Assembly: GCA_023381355.1 (NCBI GenBank)
Contig: JAMCUL010000012.1
Coordinates: forward strand, 21,389-85,388
DNA: 64,000 nucleotides
Reading direction: 5' to 3'
Source of the DNA: Thermoplasmatota archaeon
GTDB lineage: Archaea; Thermoplasmatota; Thermoplasmata; Thermoplasmatales; Thermoplasmataceae
This document shows positions 36,912 to 46,791 of the stretch, piece by piece (position 1 is the first letter of the stretch; the number at the start of each line of letters is the position of its first letter). A program made the translations under genes and the position numbers. The notes under the pieces are model-generated. The model was not told where the DNA came from and searched no databases. It saw only the letters and a list, made by a program, of their open reading frames with translations.

Positions 36912-37676
36912 ATGGAAGATACATCAGCATTAAGGAAACTGCTTGATCGTGATGAGTTCAAGTTCAGTGAAAATCTCGACAGGAAGACAGAGGGGCTGGT
37001 ATTTGATAAGAGGACCATAGATGCCATATTCCAGGTTTTCAAGGAGTTTTCCATCAGGAGCCTGGATTTCCCGATCTCATCCGGCAAGGAGGCCCTGGTT
37101 TTCAAGGTTATAGGGAATAAGGGCCCCCTGGTAATGAAGATATTCAAGATGTCCACTCTGAAATTCTCCAATATCCAGAAATATATTGACGGGGATCCAA
37201 GATTCAAGAATTACCGGAAGACGAGGGGAAATATTGTATACTTATGGACCAGAAAGGAATTCTCAAATCTATCACTGTGCGAGGACAACGGGATCAGGAC
37301 TCCAAGGCCATACGGCTTCAAGGAAAACATTTTGCTTATGAGTTATGTAGGCACAAAAGTCTCTCCCGCCCCAAAACTTAAGGACGTCACCGAATTGAAG
37401 AGGGAGAAATACCTGACTGATGCAATGCTGCAGTACAGATCCATGGTTGAAAAGGCACACATAGTTCACGCAGATTTCAGTGAATACAATATACTCTGCC
37501 ACATGGGAAGAAGTTATGTGATTGATTTAGGACAGGCGGTATCAAATGAACATCCAATGGCAGCAGAATTCCTTAAAAGGGATATTGACAATATGAGGAA
37601 CTACTGCGAGAGAAACAGGATAGAATTTCGGGAGGACTGGGTTCCTGAGCTAAGGAGGAATGATGAGGATGAGTGA
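36912..37676 (+). CDS. rio1: RIO1-type serine kinase
   Basis: ISSGKEALVFKV, HADFSEYNILCHMGRSYVIDLGQAV. Confidence 0.93.
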   Translation: MEDTSALRKLLDRDEFKFSENLDRKTEGLVFDKRTIDAIFQVFKEFSIRSLDFPISSGKEALVFKVIGNKGPLVMKIFKMSTLKFSNIQKYIDGDPRFKNYRKTRGNIVYLWTRKEFSNLSLCEDNGIRTPRPYGFKENILLMSYVGTKVSPAPKLKDVTELKREKYLTDAMLQYRSMVEKAHIVHADFSEYNILCHMGRSYVIDLGQAVSNEHPMAAEFLKRDIDNMRNYCERNRIEFREDWVPELRRNDEDE

Positions 37677-38226
37677 TAAATACAGCATTTCAGTGAGAAT
37701 CCCTAAGGAGCGTATAGGTGTTCTCATAGGAAAGGACGGCGCGGTGAAGAAATCTATCGAGGAAGCAGGTGAATGCATCCTTGAAATTGATTCACAGGAG
37801 GGAGACGTTCTTATAATCCAGAACGGGGACCCTGTAAATGTAAACATAACGGGAGAAGTTGTCAGGGCGATTGGAAGGGGGTTCAACCCGGACAGGGCTT
37901 ATAACCTTTTCAACGACGGCTTCCAGCTTGTGGTGCTTCCACTGAGGGATGTGGCAAAGAAAGGTTCCAACAGGATCAGTGAGATAAAGGGAAGAATCAT
38001 AGGAAGGGAAGGAAAAACAAGGCAGATCATAGAGGACATAACAGACACCATGATTTCAGTATACGGCGACACGGTTTCACTCATAGGAGATTATATCTCC
38101 ATGAAATACGCCCTGCAGGCTGTGGAGATGCTTATTGAGGGAAGGAAGCAGAGAACAGTCTACTCATTCCTTGAAACAAGGGTAAAGGACCTGAAGATGG
38201 AAAGGTTGAATGAGTCATTCAGGTAA
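37669..38226 (+). CDS. KH-domain RNA-processing protein (Dim2/Pno1-like)
   Basis: Two KH segments (RIPKERIGVLIGKDGAVKKSIEE; IKGRIIGREGKTRQIIEDI), downstream of rio1. Confidence 0.9.
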   Translation: MSDKYSISVRIPKERIGVLIGKDGAVKKSIEEAGECILEIDSQEGDVLIIQNGDPVNVNITGEVVRAIGRGFNPDRAYNLFNDGFQLVVLPLRDVAKKGSNRISEIKGRIIGREGKTRQIIEDITDTMISVYGDTVSLIGDYISMKYALQAVEMLIEGRKQRTVYSFLETRVKDLKMERLNESFR

Positions 38227-38292
38227 CGCCTCAACTGTGACCTTTTGATCCTCATAATAAGTGTTATATTGCTTTATCAAATATCCAGACAC

Positions 38293-38367
38293 AGCGGGGT
38301 GGGGTAGCTAGGAAATCCCGACGGGCTCATAACCCGTAGATCGATGGTTCAAATCCATTCCCCGCTA
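38293..38367 (+). tRNA. tRNA-Met (CAT), probably initiator
   Basis: agcgggg...ccccgct-a acceptor; anticodon arm acggg-ctcataa-cccgt with three consecutive G:C pairs; closely resembles archaeal initiator tRNA. Confidence 0.93.
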
Positions 38368-39053
38368 TACTCGTATATCTTTTGAATTAATTCCCTGAAA
38401 TTCCCATTGCCACGAAAGGGGATGTTTCCATATCCAAGATCATTCAGCTTTTTCTCTGTGGTTCTGCCTAATGGAAAGCACCTCCTTCCGGTATAAATAC
38501 CATGAGTCTGGGAATGGAATGTCTCCACCTCTGATGGTGACGTGAAGACAAATCCAATAGCATCCGGGCCAGAGGCATGCATTTCTATCTCTACGGAAGA
38601 ATCAATCTCCACATACTCATACAGCACAAGATTCAGGCAGATGACCCCACACTCATACGCCCTCCTCTCGAAAATATCTGTATGGCTGAAATTCCTTGGA
38701 ACTATTACTCTATCGCCACTTTTCATGCAGCTGCATATTGAATCTGCAAGTCCATCTGAATCATGATCCGGAGGCGTGATGGAATCCACTCCATTCTCAA
38801 GGAGCAGATCCCTGGTTCTTTCTCCAATGGAGAAGACCTTCACGTTCCTGATGCATTCAGGTCCATACTCTTCCATGAATGCCCTTACGCCATCAGTGCT
38901 CATGAAGGCAATTCCCTGAAAAGATTCCTTACGCGGATCAAAGTCTCCCTTTCTCCTGACAGTCTTTGCCAGGGGTATATTTACAATCCTGATGGGATAT
39001 TCCTCACTCTTAAATTTGTTCTCAGGCCTGAAGCTGATTATGTACCTCAGGCG
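38349..39053 (-). CDS. hemD: Uroporphyrinogen-III synthase (start uncertain, upstream of the listed ORF start)
   Basis: Frame extends 5' of the ORF ATG at 38903 (RYIISFRPENKFKSEEYPIRIVNIPLAKTVRRKGDFDPRKESFQGIAFMSTDGVRAF) toward the hemC stop; ...AIGFVFTSPSEVETF. Confidence 0.8.
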   Translation of the reverse strand, partial: RLRYIISFRPENKFKSEEYPIRIVNIPLAKTVRRKGDFDPRKESFQGIAFMSTDGVRAFMEEYGPECIRNVKVFSIGERTRDLLLENGVDSITPPDHDSDGLADSICSCMKSGDRVIVPRNFSHTDIFERRAYECGVICLNLVLYEYVEIDSSVEIEMHASGPDAIGFVFTSPSEVETFHSQTHGIYTGRRCFPLGRTTEKKLNDLGYGNIPFRGNGNFRELIQKIYEYSGEWI

Positions 39054-39892
39054 ATCATCTCCCGGACCCTGTGTGCAATGGCCCTTGCATCAGCGAGATC
39101 AAGTATTTTCCTTATTATCTTAACCTCAGTTTCACCTGAGGTTATGTCAATGTACAGTATTTTTTCAATGGGATGGTAAAATATCCCGTTCGGTGTTGAA
39201 CATCCGAAATCCAGAATGCTGGATACCTCCCTTTCAAAATCAAATCTCCTCCTGGCAACAGGATCCTCGCAGCTCTTTATCCCCTCATTATCTGCCGCTG
39301 TTCCTCTGGATACCACAGCTATGATTCCCTGATTGGCAGCAGGCACATTCATGGCCTCATCCAGGACAGTGAATCTTCTTCCGGGAAAGAGCCTTCTGAT
39401 ACCGGCCTCTGAGAGTACGATACCGTCATACTCGCCATTCTCCAGTTTTCCGATCCTTGTATCAATATTTCCCCTTATATTGTGGAATTCCCACTCAGGA
39501 TGAATCCTTGAAAGTTGCTTCTCTCTCCTCGGTGACGAGGTTCCGATCCTCATCTTCCTGTTTATGTTCTCATCATCCCTCAGGAGGAGTGCATCATGGT
39601 AGCTTTCCCATTCAAACACTGCGGTTACCTGGAGATCATCATCCAAATCACCGGGCATGTCCTTTGCACTGTGGACTGCACAGTCCAACCTGCCTTCCAG
39701 GACCATCTCATTCAGCCTCCTCACGAAAAGCCCGGTTCCCCCTATTTCCTTCAGGGACTTTTCCTGCGTCTCATCTCCGTGGCTTGTTACCCTTTCTATT
39801 TTGCTGTCCCTTTTTCCAAGTCTTTCGACGAACATTTCCGCCTGAAGGACAGCAAGCTTACTGGATCTTGTTCCCACTAACATTAAGATCAT
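39047..39892 (-). CDS. hemC: Porphobilinogen deaminase
   Basis: LVGTRSSKLAVLQAE, HSAKDMPGDL, GTSSPRREKQL. Confidence 0.94.
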   Translation of the reverse strand: MILMLVGTRSSKLAVLQAEMFVERLGKRDSKIERVTSHGDETQEKSLKEIGGTGLFVRRLNEMVLEGRLDCAVHSAKDMPGDLDDDLQVTAVFEWESYHDALLLRDDENINRKMRIGTSSPRREKQLSRIHPEWEFHNIRGNIDTRIGKLENGEYDGIVLSEAGIRRLFPGRRFTVLDEAMNVPAANQGIIAVVSRGTAADNEGIKSCEDPVARRRFDFEREVSSILDFGCSTPNGIFYHPIEKILYIDITSGETEVKIIRKILDLADARAIAHRVREMIA

Positions 39893-41138
39893 ACTCCAGT
39901 GCATAGGCCATCTTGAAGGCGGCCATCTCTACCTCTTCCGGCGTGTGTGCCATTCCTATGAACGAAGTCTCGAACTGCCCGGGTGACAGGTAAATGCCAT
40001 TCCTGAGAAGGTTCTTGAAGAATTCTGTAAACATGGGAATACTGCATTTCTTTGCACTTTCATAATCTGAAACTTCGTGGCTGCTGAAGAAAACAGTGAA
40101 CATGTTGTATACCCTGTTTACCCTCACCCCAAGATCTTTGTATGGCTCAAGTTTATCCTCAATCCATCTCGCAAGCTCAATTGTAGGATTATAGTCGCTC
40201 TTCTTCAGGAAATGCAGGGTCGCAATTCCTGAGGCCATGGTATAGGGGTTTGCCGAAAATGTTCCTGACTGGTAAACATTTCCGGATGGGGAAATATTCT
40301 TCATAATCTCCTCCGAACCACCAAATAATCCAACCGGCATTCCTCCTCCTATGATTTTTCCCATTGTGGTTATATCCGGCCTCACTCCAATAAGATCCTG
40401 GTATGCCCCATAGTGGAACCTGAATCCAGTGATCACCTCATCGAATATGAGGAGTGAGCCGTACCTGGTGGTAATTTCTCTCAGGAATTTCAGGAAATCC
40501 TTTTCCGGTGGTATAACACCCATGTTCCCAAGGACAGGCTCGGTTATCACAGCTGCAATATCGTTTCCATGCCTCCTGAATATATCCTCTATATTTTCGA
40601 CGTTGTTGAATTTCCCAACCAGAACTGTTTTGCCTACCTCTTCCGGAATACCCCTGCTTGATGGTATGCCGAATGTCATTGCCCCACTACCCGCTTCAAC
40701 GAGAACGTAATCATGGGAACCGTGGAATCCACCTGCCATCTTGAGGATGAGTTTCCTTCCTGTGTACCCCCTGGCAAGTCTTATTGCGTGCATTGTTGAT
40801 TCAGTGCCGGAGTTCACAAATCTCATCATTTCGATGGATGGCACGGCATTCCTTATGAGTTCTCCCATGACTATCTCATTTTCTGTTGGGACTCCTTCAG
40901 GAAGTGGATTTCCCAGATATTCCATGATTTCCTCAAGAATCTCCGTATTTCCATAGCCCGCAAAATTTGCGCCGAATCCCATGGAGAAGTCGAGGTATTC
41001 ATTGCCATCAACATCAAATATTCGACTTCCGGAAGCCCTTGAAAAATAAACCGGATAGGGTTCATAAAACCTTACAGGAGAATTTACCCCCTTTGGAAAT
41101 ATTTTTAATGCCCTCTGAAAAAGTTCTCTGGAGTCCAT
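39858..41138 (-). CDS. hemL: Glutamate-1-semialdehyde 2,1-aminomutase
   Basis: FPKGVNSPVRFYEPYPVYFSRASGSRIFDVDGNEYLDFSMGFG; LIFDEVITGFR; QSGTFSANPYTMASGIATL. Confidence 0.95.
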   Translation of the reverse strand: MDSRELFQRALKIFPKGVNSPVRFYEPYPVYFSRASGSRIFDVDGNEYLDFSMGFGANFAGYGNTEILEEIMEYLGNPLPEGVPTENEIVMGELIRNAVPSIEMMRFVNSGTESTMHAIRLARGYTGRKLILKMAGGFHGSHDYVLVEAGSGAMTFGIPSSRGIPEEVGKTVLVGKFNNVENIEDIFRRHGNDIAAVITEPVLGNMGVIPPEKDFLKFLREITTRYGSLLIFDEVITGFRFHYGAYQDLIGVRPDITTMGKIIGGGMPVGLFGGSEEIMKNISPSGNVYQSGTFSANPYTMASGIATLHFLKKSDYNPTIELARWIEDKLEPYKDLGVRVNRVYNMFTVFFSSHEVSDYESAKKCSIPMFTEFFKNLLRNGIYLSPGQFETSFIGMAHTPEEVEMAAFKMAYALEYDLNVSGNKIQ

Positions 41139-41408
41139 GCTGAGGTATGGCACATCGTAATTTATCCTTTTCACACAATCTGAATATAATTGACAAAAAC
41201 ACACCGGATTCATTGAGGATTATCCCAATTCTCCGTGTATGGGGAGTTATAGCCTTCAATGGTAGACAACCCCCAGCAGTGAAATTGCAGATCTCCCTTG
41301 ATCCCCACTGCATTAAATGCCAGCAGGGATAGAATTTTCAGAAAAAAGTATGAATTTGTTTGCGATTGCCTTTCATTGAGATCAACCGGTTTGAAAGTAC
41401 AGGCAGCA

Positions 41409-42380
41409 ATGGCAGAAGAAATCCTGAAGGAGATACGCAGGAAGAACTGCCTGAGCAGGAGGCTTAGGCCGTTCAGTGACTCTGGTTATGTTTACTTTCC
41501 ACTTGACCGTGAGATTCCACATCTCAGGGAGATGCAGGGAGAATTCGAGTTCGAGGAGAGAAATAATGAAGGCATCAGGGACATACTCGAAATGATTCTT
41601 GGCGGAAGAGGTAGAAGGATAGGGTGGCAGCGAATTGGGGATGCACTTATATTCAATGCTGGATCAGGCATTTCCGAGAAGGTCTGCGAGGCGATATGTA
41701 GTGAGATTGAAATCGGGCAGATATATGAGATTCAGGGAAAGATTGGTGGTGAGTCAAGAAAGCCTGAAATCAGGCTAATATACGGCAATGCACACGAAAC
41801 ATCATACAGGGAAAACGGTGTTAATTTTATCCTGAATCCCATGTCGGTAATGCTCAGCAAGGGCAACATTGTAGAGAGGGGAATTCCCTATCCTGAACTG
41901 AAAAATCCACGCAGGGTCCTGGACATGTTCAGTGGAATAGGATATTTTTCATTGCCGCTTGGGAGGAAATTTACCCTGGAGACCATGACATGTGTGGATA
42001 TCAATAATGATGCACTGGGCTACCTGAAAAAATCCTACGAGGCATCAGGGTTCAAATTTGAACTCATATTAGAAAACAGGGATTGCAGGGACATTTCAAC
42101 CGGGGGGAAATTCGACACCATAATAATGGGGAATTTCAAGAGCCTGAATTACCTCCCACATGCATTGAGTCATGCAGCTGATCAGTGCAGCATAATACTT
42201 CATCATCTTGAGCCTTCTGATTCCATATCCCGGGCGGATTATGAGATAATGAGAAAATGCTCACATCTTGGATACTCTGCAGGCGTAATCGATTCTCACA
42301 TGGTGAAATCATATTCCCCTCACATGTGGCATATTTCAACTCTCATCAATGTAAGAAGGAAGGCGTTTGATAAAATTTAA
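41409..42380 (+). CDS. Trm5/TYW2-family class I SAM methyl/aminocarboxypropyl-transferase
   Basis: VLDMFSGIGYFSLPLGRK SAM-binding motif; YRENGVNFILNP; NYLPHALSHA; start uncertain. Confidence 0.8.
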   Translation: MAEEILKEIRRKNCLSRRLRPFSDSGYVYFPLDREIPHLREMQGEFEFEERNNEGIRDILEMILGGRGRRIGWQRIGDALIFNAGSGISEKVCEAICSEIEIGQIYEIQGKIGGESRKPEIRLIYGNAHETSYRENGVNFILNPMSVMLSKGNIVERGIPYPELKNPRRVLDMFSGIGYFSLPLGRKFTLETMTCVDINNDALGYLKKSYEASGFKFELILENRDCRDISTGGKFDTIIMGNFKSLNYLPHALSHAADQCSIILHHLEPSDSISRADYEIMRKCSHLGYSAGVIDSHMVKSYSPHMWHISTLINVRRKAFDKI

Positions 42381-42407
42381 AACATAGTGTGGCATATTCT
42401 ATTGAAA

Positions 42408-42728
42408 ATGGATAATAGGAGAAGTAATTACAAGGGGAAGAAGCCGTTCAGATCAAAGGAGGACAAGAGGCAACCAGTTCCAAAGAAAGTGAAGAAGCTT
42501 GACATGCGAAAAAGTGAGGAGTTCAATTTCATGCTATCCCGGGCGATTGAGGATCTCCCGGACAGTATCCGGGGTTCCATAGCCGGTGGGATTTATGCTG
42601 CCGCTTCCCGGCAGGGACTCAATGAGGCAAAGACATTTCTTGCAAAGAAGGGAGAGGAAGGATTAATAGACGAAAAAATGCAGAAACAGATCTGGAATCT
42701 CCTGAATGATTATTCCACATACAGGTAA
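42408..42728 (+). CDS. Uncharacterised protein with basic N-terminus
   Basis: ORF in tight tandem between a tRNA-modification gene and DUF357. Confidence 0.65.
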   Translation: MDNRRSNYKGKKPFRSKEDKRQPVPKKVKKLDMRKSEEFNFMLSRAIEDLPDSIRGSIAGGIYAAASRQGLNEAKTFLAKKGEEGLIDEKMQKQIWNLLNDYSTYR

Positions 42729-42732
42729 AATC

Positions 42733-43023
42733 ATGGAAAGTTCTCTCGAGGCGAGAGTGGAGAAATATATTGAACTGGAAAAGCGTGCACTCGACCAGGT
42801 TGCGATTGCAGTTCCAGAAAATTCTGTCCTTTACATATATGCAAGGGATTCCCTGATGATGATAAAGGCATATTTTGAGGATGCCCAGTATTTCAGGCAG
42901 AAAGGAGACCTGATAAATGCACTCTCTGCGCTGAATTATTCATATGGCTGGATAGATTCAGGTGTGAGGCTTGGCATATTCAAGACAGATAACGACTATG
43001 CGAAATTTACTTTTTTCAGGTAG
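42733..43023 (+). CDS. DUF357 family protein
   Basis: SVLYIYARDSLMMIKAYFEDAQYFRQKGDLINALSALNYSYGWIDSGVRLGIF. Confidence 0.88.
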   Translation: MESSLEARVEKYIELEKRALDQVAIAVPENSVLYIYARDSLMMIKAYFEDAQYFRQKGDLINALSALNYSYGWIDSGVRLGIFKTDNDYAKFTFFR

Positions 43024-43195
43024 GGACTCTGGAATTTACTGACTCTTTCTTTGTAAATATGCAACATCTGCTGCAATCCTCAATTCAGGAATAGTGCCAC
43101 GCAACTGATGAACCGGGAAATGAAAATATAAAAGATCGGAATTCGGAAGAAAATATTTTTATCTTTGATTTGTTTAATATCATTGGGTCTTTGAA

Positions 43196-43336
43196 ATGGT
43201 AAAGAAAAAGAACCTTGATGACCTTGAAGAACTGGAAGCGTCGGACATAGATGAAATGGACAGGCTCGTGTACGGGGATGACAGAAAAAGAAAGAGCTCA
43301 GGGAAAAACCCTGGTTCTATCTCTAGGAAACAGTGA
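43196..43336 (+). CDS. Small acidic/basic hypothetical protein (46 aa)
   Basis: [48 protein letters not shown]-rich promoter-like region upstream; not in ORF track. Confidence 0.45.
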   Translation: MVKKKNLDDLEELEASDIDEMDRLVYGDDRKRKSSGKNPGSISRKQ

Positions 43337-44581
43337 TGCTTCCCTGACGTTGGGCAGGTTCAGGATAACCTGTGTGAGTCGTTCAAGACCAAGCCCCCAT
43401 CCTGCGTGAGGGGGCATCCCATATCTGAAAGTTTTCAGGTAAAATTCAAAATTCGAGCTATCCAGGCCCTTTTCCTCTATCTTATTTTTCAATATCTGGG
43501 GATTATGAACCCTCTGTGCGCCTGAGGTGAGTTCTATCTCTCTGAATTGCAGATCAAAAGATTTTGTAAAATCAGATCTGTCTTCAAGAACTGACGTATA
43601 GAACGGCCTCACTTCCTTTGGCCAGTGAGTGATGAAATAGAATCCTTCAAATCGTGATCCTATTATCTTCAGTTGTTCATTGTTCAGATCCTCTCCCTTC
43701 CCGACTTTTATGCCATGTCCAGAAAGAATTGAAACGCATTCCTCATATGTTATCCTCGGGAATGGTGTCTCCGGGGGCTTCTTTACAATGGAAAAGTTCT
43801 CTGCATCCGGGACTGTTTTAAGAAAATTTGAAATTCCCATGGTTATTGCATTCTCAAGCATATGCATCGCATCATTATGATCGGCGAATGCCATCTCAAT
43901 ATCGATTGAAGTAAATTCGTTAAGATGCCTTGGAGTGTTATGCTCCTCAGCCCTGAAAGCGGGGCCAACCTCAAAAACTCTCTCCACGCCAGAGGCAATA
44001 AGCATTTCCTTGTACAGCTGTGGGCTCTGATTTAGAAAGGCATCCTTCTCAAAATACCTGACCCTGAACAGGTCTGCCCCTCCTTCAGTTGCAGCAGATA
44101 CAATCTTGGGTGTCTGCACCTCGGTAAATCCCTGTGACATCAGGAATGTCCTGATCCCCCAAAGAATTGCTGACTTTGCCCTGAATATTCTTGAATGTTC
44201 TGTCTTTCTCAGATCCATGAACCTGTTGTTAAAGCGGGTATCAAAATCAACCTCTACCTCATCCACTATTCCCAGGGGAAGTGGTGATTCTGCCATGTTC
44301 AGAATGGAGATTGATTCAGCAATGAATTCCCTTCCTATCTTGCTCTGCACCTTTTCCGGGACTGTTCCGCTTACACTTATGACCGATTCCCTGCTTATAT
44401 CGCCAAGCATTGAGAATGGCCCTGAATCCTTCTTCACGGTGACCTGGACAAGCCCTGTCTGATCCCTCAAAACTATAAAACCAACATTCTTCAGAATTCT
44501 TATATCCTGCGCCCACCCATTGAGAACCAGCTTTTCGCCGGGAACTCTGTCATCAAGATCAGCGACAAAAAATTTCTTCAT
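43298..44581 (-). CDS. aspS: Aspartyl-tRNA synthetase (archaeal type)
   Basis: [78 protein letters not shown]. Confidence 0.95.
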   Translation of the reverse strand: MKKFFVADLDDRVPGEKLVLNGWAQDIRILKNVGFIVLRDQTGLVQVTVKKDSGPFSMLGDISRESVISVSGTVPEKVQSKIGREFIAESISILNMAESPLPLGIVDEVEVDFDTRFNNRFMDLRKTEHSRIFRAKSAILWGIRTFLMSQGFTEVQTPKIVSAATEGGADLFRVRYFEKDAFLNQSPQLYKEMLIASGVERVFEVGPAFRAEEHNTPRHLNEFTSIDIEMAFADHNDAMHMLENAITMGISNFLKTVPDAENFSIVKKPPETPFPRITYEECVSILSGHGIKVGKGEDLNNEQLKIIGSRFEGFYFITHWPKEVRPFYTSVLEDRSDFTKSFDLQFREIELTSGAQRVHNPQILKNKIEEKGLDSSNFEFYLKTFRYGMPPHAGWGLGLERLTQVILNLPNVREASLFPRDRTRVFP

Positions 44582-44850
44582 GCCTAAGGGTATTTTGTCT
44601 CTTTAAAAAGATTTTCCATCTTAGGATGAAATTTTTGCCCTTATTGATGCGGCTATTCCTGAATTAACGCACATGTAGACCATATCAGAACTCGAACTTT
44701 GAATTCAATGGTCAGGTCCGAACGTTGAAGTAGAAAGCCTGAAGCCTTAACATGGAATGATGCAATGACTGTCATTCCATGACAGCCAAATCACATGAGG
44801 AATGGAGGGAAAGCTTAAAATAATGATTTCAATTTCATCTGGGTCGTCAT

Positions 44851-45099
44851 ATGAAGATCAGGGAAAAGGGTGACATTCCTTATTATTTGAGATGGCTGAA
44901 GGAAAGGAGAAATGCATACCGGGTTAATGCTGGCATCGGTTTAGCGTTCTTCCTGGTCACTGCGATCTTTGTGATCTCCCGTGATTTGAAGTCTCCTGCT
45001 GCCGCCCTATTTGGCTATCTTGCGATTATTCTGCTCGGCATCACCATCGCAGATTCAATACTTGTTGAGATGAAATATCACAAGGCAATCAACAGATGA
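44851..45099 (+). CDS. Small two-TM hypothetical membrane protein
   Basis: 82 aa ORF with two hydrophobic segments. Confidence 0.6.
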   Translation: MKIREKGDIPYYLRWLKERRNAYRVNAGIGLAFFLVTAIFVISRDLKSPAAALFGYLAIILLGITIADSILVEMKYHKAINR

Positions 45100-45444
45100 A
45101 GCCTAAATTTAGGAAAAGGCAGGGCAGCAAGATCCTGCTTCAGCATTCTTCATCTGCAGCATCTTGAACGTTTATTCTCATGGTTAAAACGATGTTAAGT
45201 GATATTACCTCGCAACACCTGCATGAATCAAAACATATTTGGTGTAACATCCGCGATCCTGCCCTAAGTCTGGAAGCATCTTTTCGACCAAGGGGAAAAA
45301 GCCACTCAGTGATCTTCACGAAATCCTGGATGTTCCATAGGAGTTCATGAACGATAAACAGTTTATCACGTTTTTTACTGAAATTATGGGAAATAACAAT
45401 GCCTGCTCGGATATGTTAAATAATGGTGTTCCATATTTGAATCT

Positions 45445-46791
45445 ATGGGAAAAGCAAAACTGGTGATTGGAATAATTACCTTATTCATAGCTATAATTTT
45501 CCTTAGCACTTCACTGATGATAGGCCAGAGTAACAATCCTCATGACGTTTATTATTATACATCTGCATCATCAAGCAAGCAGCTTGTAGTGATCCAGTTA
45601 AATGAGGAGATCGATCCCGGATCTGCCGCCATGATAACCGGTGCCCTTTCCGGTCTCAACCACAATAATACTGCAGCAGTCGTGATCTGCATGAATACTC
45701 CGGGCGGGCTTCTCACCAGCATGATCCAGATAGTTTCTGCCATAAACAGTACAGAGGCAGCCCACGTGCCCGTGTATACGTATATCCTCCCTGAATCGCT
45801 CGGTGCATCTGCAGGTTCATACATTGCCATGGCAACTGACCAGATATGGATGGGTCCAGGATCGGAAATCGGGCCATCCACGCCAATTGTGGAAGGGGGA
45901 AGTGCGCTGCAGGAGAATCATACTCTGAACGGGATGGCAGGCCTGATGATGGCCCTTGCGGAGGCACATGGGCGTAATGTAACAGCAGCTGCTGAAATGG
46001 TATACAAGGATCAGGTTTTCAGTTATGAGCAGGCTTACCAGATAGGCCTGATAAATGGGATCTCGTCTAATTTTACCACATTTCTATCTACAAATAACCT
46101 TTCAATGTATAACAGGTCTATAATCACAGAATCGATATTTGATCAGCTCATGAGCTTCTTCAGCAACGCAACGGTTGATGGCCTGTTCATTTCTCTGGGC
46201 TCCCTTGCTATCCTTCTCGATCTTTATCATGGAACAATTCTTCTTACTGCCGTTGGTATAATCATGATTGTACTTGGCCTTCTTGGTGCCCAGCTGATTG
46301 ATGCATCCCTTGTTGGCATAGTAATGCTCATACTTGGCTCTGTACTTGTTCTGCTTGAATTCAAGACGGCACATGGAATAGCATTGATGTCAGGGATTGC
46401 TGTTGATATATTCGGAACTTTCCTCCTTGTATCTCCCAACTATGACATAACATCCCAGCCCTATTCCGGATCATATTCACCATCTCCAGTGTCTGGAGAT
46501 TTCATAATAACAGGGATTGCAGTATTTGTGATTGGAGGCTTCATTGCCTACTATCTTCATAAAATAATCGGTTCACAGGCAAGAAAACCTGTGACGGGAT
46601 GGGAATCCCTGGTGAATGCCACAGGCGTTGCCGATACTGACATTGATCCAGACGGATGGGTTTCCATAGATGGCGTGAAATGGAAAGCTGTTTCCAGGGA
46701 CGGCAAAAGAATAGATAAGGGTAAAACAATTACCGTGATTGGAATGAAAAATCTTACCTTGACTGTTGCAGAAAAGGGTGATGGTGATTGA
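45445..46791 (+). CDS. NfeD / ClpP-class membrane-bound serine protease
   Basis: NTPGGLLTSMIQIVSAIN; SLGASAGSYIAMATDQIWMGPGSEIGPSTPI; C-terminal NfeD-like OB fold. Confidence 0.9.
   Translation: MGKAKLVIGIITLFIAIIFLSTSLMIGQSNNPHDVYYYTSASSSKQLVVIQLNEEIDPGSAAMITGALSGLNHNNTAAVVICMNTPGGLLTSMIQIVSAINSTEAAHVPVYTYILPESLGASAGSYIAMATDQIWMGPGSEIGPSTPIVEGGSALQENHTLNGMAGLMMALAEAHGRNVTAAAEMVYKDQVFSYEQAYQIGLINGISSNFTTFLSTNNLSMYNRSIITESIFDQLMSFFSNATVDGLFISLGSLAILLDLYHGTILLTAVGIIMIVLGLLGAQLIDASLVGIVMLILGSVLVLLEFKTAHGIALMSGIAVDIFGTFLLVSPNYDITSQPYSGSYSPSPVSGDFIITGIAVFVIGGFIAYYLHKIIGSQARKPVTGWESLVNATGVADTDIDPDGWVSIDGVKWKAVSRDGKRIDKGKTITVIGMKNLTLTVAEKGDGD

Noticed and set aside
39457-39906. Plus-strand ORFs (three frames) over hemC
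   Set aside because: hemC on the minus strand explains the region; these are stop-free shadows.
45100-45444. Possible ncRNA in the gap before the NfeD gene
   Set aside because: No clear C/D, H/ACA, SRP or RNase P signature could be read by eye.
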